Source: Condylostoma magnum (taxonomy: Eukaryota; Ciliophora; Heterotrichea; Heterotrichida; Condylostomatidae). Taken from it: a stretch of DNA of 22,031 nt. Where the stretch lies: NCBI GenBank assembly GCA_920105805.1, contig CAKKTI010000369.1, positions 1 to 22,031 on the forward strand. Direction: 5' to 3'. The notes below the pieces were generated by a model that was given only the letters and a program-made list of their open reading frames with translations, had not been told where the DNA came from and searched no databases. The translations under genes were made by a program, and so were the position numbers. This document shows, piece after piece, positions 18,181 to 22,031 of this stretch. The stretch's first letter is position 1; each line of letters begins with the position of its first letter.

Positions 18181-18805
18181 AGAAAATCGATATAAAAATA
18201 TAGATTAAGAAGTATGTGTACATAAATATATAATAGAAAACTAATAATTAGCTTAACTGAATTACCAACATTTCTAAGGAAAACTATTGTTAATTTAATA
18301 TTGATTATAAAGCATAAGGCAAAGCCTTCATAAAAGAATAGTAAGTTAGTGAAAGTAAAGATAGTATAAAGCATTACTAGAGAACTAAAACAGCTTAGGA
18401 TTCAGTTAAAATGATTAATTTATTTGTCAGGTATATATTATTAAGTATTGATTTTCACTAGCAATTTACATGTACTTTTAATTGATCTTTCAAATTTTAA
18501 ATCCTGATAACTATACGCGATTAAGGCTTATTATAGCTTGCATTCTTATAAATTTATATACTTCTTTAATAATAGACTTTAACTAAGAATTTAATGCAAA
18601 GCTATTACACCAAATAAGAAAGGACAAAATTTTAAAGGAGATCTAACTATCCATCTTATATGATATTTTATCTCCACTGCAAGATTCAATTTATTTAGTA
18701 ACGCAACTTGTATTGATATGATCATTTAAACATTTTAGTAAATATTATAAGCAAAAGTTAAATATAATTGAAAATGCTATTTCGTAATAAATTGAAATTA
18801 CCTAA
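18181..18805. other. AT-rich region without a recognisable gene
   Basis: About 620 bp of very A/T-rich DNA. A hydrophobic 65-codon open frame on the minus strand has no motif and is consistent with chance. It may include the start of the frame-shifted LNR gene and the 3' end of the WD40 transcript. No repeats or RNA genes were seen. Confidence 0.5.
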
Positions 18806-20407
18806 CTAAATTTCCCATACTCTTACTTTATTATCCCTTCCGCCCGATATTACTAGCTATTCACTTCTTGAAATGCAAACTGATTCTACCTTTGTATCAT
18901 GTTGACCAATTATTCTGCTATTTTAAGGGTTTTATAAGTCCCATACTCTTACTTTATTATCCCATCCGCCTGATGCTACTAGCTATTCGCTTCTTGAAAT
19001 GCAAACTGATACTACATAATAAGCATGTTGACCAATGATTCTATTATTTTAAGGGTTTTATAAGTCCCATACTCTTACTTTATTATCCCATCCGCCTGAT
19101 ACTACTAGCTATTCAGTTCTTGAAATGCAAACTTATAATACCCAATTATCATGTTAACCAATGATTCTATTATTTTAAGGGTTTTATAAGTCCCATGCTC
19201 TTACTTGATTATCCTATCCCCCTGATACTACTAGCTATCTTGAAATGCAAACTGAATATACCTTATTATCATGTTGGCCAATTATTCTGTTTCTGGATGG
19301 GTTTTATAAGTCCCATACTCTTACTTAATTATCACATCCACCCGATACTACTAGCTATTCACTTCTTGAAATGTAAACTGAGAATACATAATCATCATGT
19401 TGGCCAATGATTCTGTTTCTGGATGGGTTTTATAAGTCCCATACTCTTACTTTATTATCCCATCCACCTGATACTACTAGCTATCTTGAAATGCAAACTG
19501 ATTCTACATAATGATCATGTTGGCCAATGATTCTGTTTCTGGATGGGTTTTATAAGTCTAGTACTCTTACTTTCTTATCCCATCCACCCGATACTACTAG
19601 CTATCTTGAAATGCAAACTGATTCTACATACTCATCATGTTGACCAATGATTTCTTATCTCCACTTTCGTTTCTTGAATTATGTTGGTTTCGATTATAGT
19701 TGTCTTGCTTTATGTCTAGTATATTCTCCCGCTTTTTCTACAGCTCTCATTGAATTCACTCCTGAACATGTCAAAATTCATTATCAGCTTCTATTAACTT
19801 ATTATTTCAGATCTGTTCCGATAAAAAGAAGTTACCATAGTATTTCTCTGAATATTTTAAGCTTTTATACCATCAAATAATCAGGATTCCCTCTTTGTAT
19901 GATTTCTTTGGTTTAATTACTTAATTTTACCAAAATATCCAAATATTTCAGATGCTTGGTTTGCATCTCATTCTCTCTTATAAATTCATTAATTAGGGTG
20001 TCTATCGCAGGCCAGCAAGCAATAGTGAACAGTTGGCAGATTTGGAAGTTGCTTCTCAGCTTTAAGAAGGGATCAGCTAGATTCTCCCGTAGAGCTCTTA
20101 GATTGTCTTGGGTGAAGATTTAACCCTTTAGAGTGCTTTGAACTTCGCTTTGATTTGGCCATCTCTTATGCTGCTGATTTGCTTGGTAGATTTATTAGAA
20201 ATTGAAGCCAGCGATTAAGTTTCTAACGATTGGTTCAATACAGCTTTCCATTTTTTTATATAAAATTGGCGAGATTGGTTTAAAGGTGATTTTATTATGA
20301 TTATGTTGTGTTTTTATAGATGATTTGCTCTGGATTGTAGAGATGAAGTCAAAGAATAGATAGACAGTGATTATATATGCTATGAATTGTGTATTATAAA
20401 TTAGCAT
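18806..20407 (-). CDS. Seven-bladed WD40 beta-propeller protein
   Basis: One frame of 533 residues from ATG at 20407 to TAG at 18806; the ATG at 20251 (481 residues) is also plausible. The first 50 residues include a hydrophobic stretch (IAYIITVYLFF). Residues about 55-205 are a helical region (RNLIAGFNFQQIYQANQQHK, later ENLADPFLKLRSNFQICQLF) that I do not recognise. A basic linker with a TGA-coded Trp precedes seven WD40 blades from about residue 250 to the end. Each blade reads like GQHDxxVxSVCISRSEQLV followed by SGGWDNKVRVWDLQNPQNNR. Seven blades would close one propeller, which typically acts as a protein-interaction scaffold. Blades are nearly identical at DNA level, implying recent expansion or homogenisation. 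The first ends VRVLDL and the last VRVWEI before TAG. Confidence 0.88.
18814..19655 (-). repeat. Seven tandem 126/120-bp units encoding WD40 blades
   Basis: Unit boundaries (plus-strand CCCATAC-like starts) fall at 18814, 18940, 19066, 19192, 19312, 19438 and 19558, so spacings are 126, 126, 126, 120, 126 and 120 bp. The 120-bp units lack the same 6 bp (two codons, SE in ISRSEQLV). A second polymorphism block splits the array: the units at 18814-19191 carry NPQN(S/N)R and most of the others NPSRNR. Confidence 0.95.
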
Positions 20408-20527
20408 TGGTATTGACTACATAGGTTATTCTCCAAGTATTTGATAATACTTTATTTGTAACATATTTCTCTTATTATATTCCTATGCATTTATTGGTTA
20501 TTAGATATCTAAATAAGTTAATTCATA

Positions 20528-22031
20528 ATGCAAAGCTTTAGGGATATTGACAGGGAGAGCATTTCAATCTCTATTACTGTTTAAGAAATAAATGCTAGAA
20601 GAATTCACTTTAGATAAGTCAAACTAATTTCTAATCTTTCAATAAGAACATTGAATATGCTACATATCCTCTTATTCAGTCTATTTATAAGTTCCTTTTC
20701 ACAGCAAAAAATAAAGCAAATTATAGAAGCTTTCCCAAAATCTTATAATTAGCTTTCTAGAGCTCTATTATCAAATTTTATTATTAAGTAATAATTCTAT
20801 TAAGCTCTTAGAGTTATTTACAAAAATAAAGGAATGATATTTGATTATTGTACCATGGTAATGAGAAATCAAACAAGATAAAAAGTAGCAAGCATAGTAA
20901 ATATCTCTACTTTTAATTCTTACACCTTCTTCCTTAGGTACAAATGAGCTTAATATAGAAGTTTAATTTTGGAAGCATTTTATTATGTTTTATACTCATC
21001 ATATATCAGAAAATTAATAAGAATAGAGAAATATATATACTTGTCTTTTTAAGGAAATTTGAGGCGTGTAACCTCCGTATACAAATCTTAAGAGTTAAAA
21101 ACTTTTGGATCTTTAAGCTGAAAATGTATGTTATGGAATTATCCTTGAGATGCCTTGTAATTCTATTATTATTAAGCATTCATATAACATCAAGATACAT
21201 CCATATCATCAGCAGCATATTGTATATGACAACTCTAATATGCTTGACTACTAGATTAATTTTACAATAAAGCTTGCAGAAAACAAGTTCTTGAAATAAG
21301 CATTCTTGTTACTGTTTGTTTCTGTAATACAGCTTCCTTATGTTTGCATTGAGTGTTGCAATACATAGAAAGAACTCCATATATTTAAGATTATTAGGAA
21401 CTTATTTCCTAAATAAGGGGTGTCATAAATCAGGAGTTATACTGAATTTAGCACTCCATGAAAATACTACCCTTTGGAGCTATAATACTAGACACTCCCA
21501 GATTAGTTAATTCTAGTATAATTAATAGATTCCCTGATGTATGTAAGTCATTCCACTGAAATCAATAATGATTTTTAGTTTAGAAAATCTATAGAGTTAC
21601 CTTTATGAAGATACAGCTAATAGAGTTAAAAATACAGATGGAATCATTGATAATCTTAAAGATAGCGGAGAAAAAGAATTTCTATTGATTAGTACTAAGG
21701 TTTATGATATTTAATGATTTATCAATCCATTTACTAATAGATTATGTTAGATAGTTATTATTAAAGATTGTGGTAATAACTTAGATAGTATTTCAACTTA
21801 TGTTTTGATAAGGTATTGCTAATAAATAGTTAGAAGTTTTATTTCAATTCCCTAGCCATAGAGCCTATTATACACTTAAATCTAGAGTAATCCTGCATAA
21901 AAGATATTTTAGTGAAATAATAATCATCTTATAACAAGCTTTAAAGAGTAGTTCAAAACACAATATAATAAATAAGTTTCATCTCGCGAAATAAATTCCA
22001 ATTCTATCAGCCTAAACCCAGCATTGTAATA
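20528..22031 (+). pseudogene. Coding-like region with frame changes, running off the right edge
   Basis: The ATG at 20528 opens a short coding-like frame (MQSFRDIDRESISISITVQE). Further on the best signal is in the second frame (for example DLQAENVCYGIILEMPCN at about 21110-21170, then DYQINFTIKLAENKFLKQAF), and from about 21590 in the third (YEDTANRVKNTDGIIDNLKD, then KEFLLISTKVYDI), which continues to the window end (SLNPAL). At least two frame changes are required. No family was recognised; one hydrophobic segment (QAFLLLFVSVIQL) is visible. It may be a decayed gene, a gene with frame-changing short introns, or a region with assembly indels. As all frames are open under this code, the exact path is uncertain. 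Confidence 0.35.

Noticed and set aside
18177-18374. Hydrophobic 65-residue minus-strand frame
   Set aside because: Composition is what AT-rich DNA gives by chance; no motif, paralogue or coding pattern supports it.
19195-19410. Plus-strand open frame across the WD40 array
   Set aside because: It is an antisense shadow; the minus strand gives canonical WD40 blades in one unbroken frame.
18814-19655. Tandem array considered as CRISPR or satellite DNA
   Set aside because: There are no unique spacers, the unit length is a multiple of three, and it encodes WD40 blades.

Overview
The window reads as nuclear DNA of a ciliate whose three stop codons are all ambiguous. Inside conserved domains TAA and TAG are glutamine and TGA is tryptophan, for example in the kinase C-lobe, the GSPWQPEF region of the phosphoesterase and the DUF4215 repeats. 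Several genes can nevertheless only end at TAA or TAG: the MFS transporter and the cathepsin-like gene have no nearby in-frame TGA. This matches the Condylostoma nuclear code (heterotrichs) better than the karyorelict code, in which only TGA terminates. A pair of 15-nt GTAAG...CAG introns at matching positions in two paralogues also fits a heterotrich. Under such a code every frame is open, so the calls here rest on family motifs, frame continuity and paralogue comparison rather than on ORF length.

Layout. At 1-8.3 kb there is a segmental duplication: the 3' end of a large cysteine-rich membrane protein gene followed by the 5' end of an AGC-type kinase gene. The left copy (1-1616) is cut by the window edge on the gene side and carries only a 55-codon kinase stub. 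The right copy holds a complete 1598-residue membrane protein (2729-7525) and a complete kinase (8110-9096). Between them lies a coiled-coil gene with one frame change (1658-2421).

From 9.2 to 15.3 kb is a very compact block of intact, more GC-rich genes: an MFS transporter (-), a membrane-anchored cathepsin-B-like pseudo-protease with Ala in place of the catalytic Cys and a heptad-repeat tail (-), a membrane-anchored PDI/thioredoxin-like protein (+), a coiled-coil protein (+) and an MPPED-type metallophosphoesterase (-). Divergent start codons here are 4 bp apart, a stop and the next start are 2 bp apart, and two convergent genes share their stop codons in one TTAG.

From 15.3 to 22.0 kb the sequence is AT-rich. 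It holds two small paralogous genes of an unrecognised family (-), a frame-shifted LNR/cysteine-rich gene (-, probably a pseudogene), a seven-bladed WD40 protein built of near-identical 126/120-bp repeats (-), and a frame-shifted coding region running off the right edge (+). No tRNA, rRNA, CRISPR array or mobile element was recognised. The genes look like ordinary cell-surface, secretory and signalling functions rather than one pathway; the most notable features are the code, the overlapping gene boundaries, the tiny introns and the pseudo-protease.
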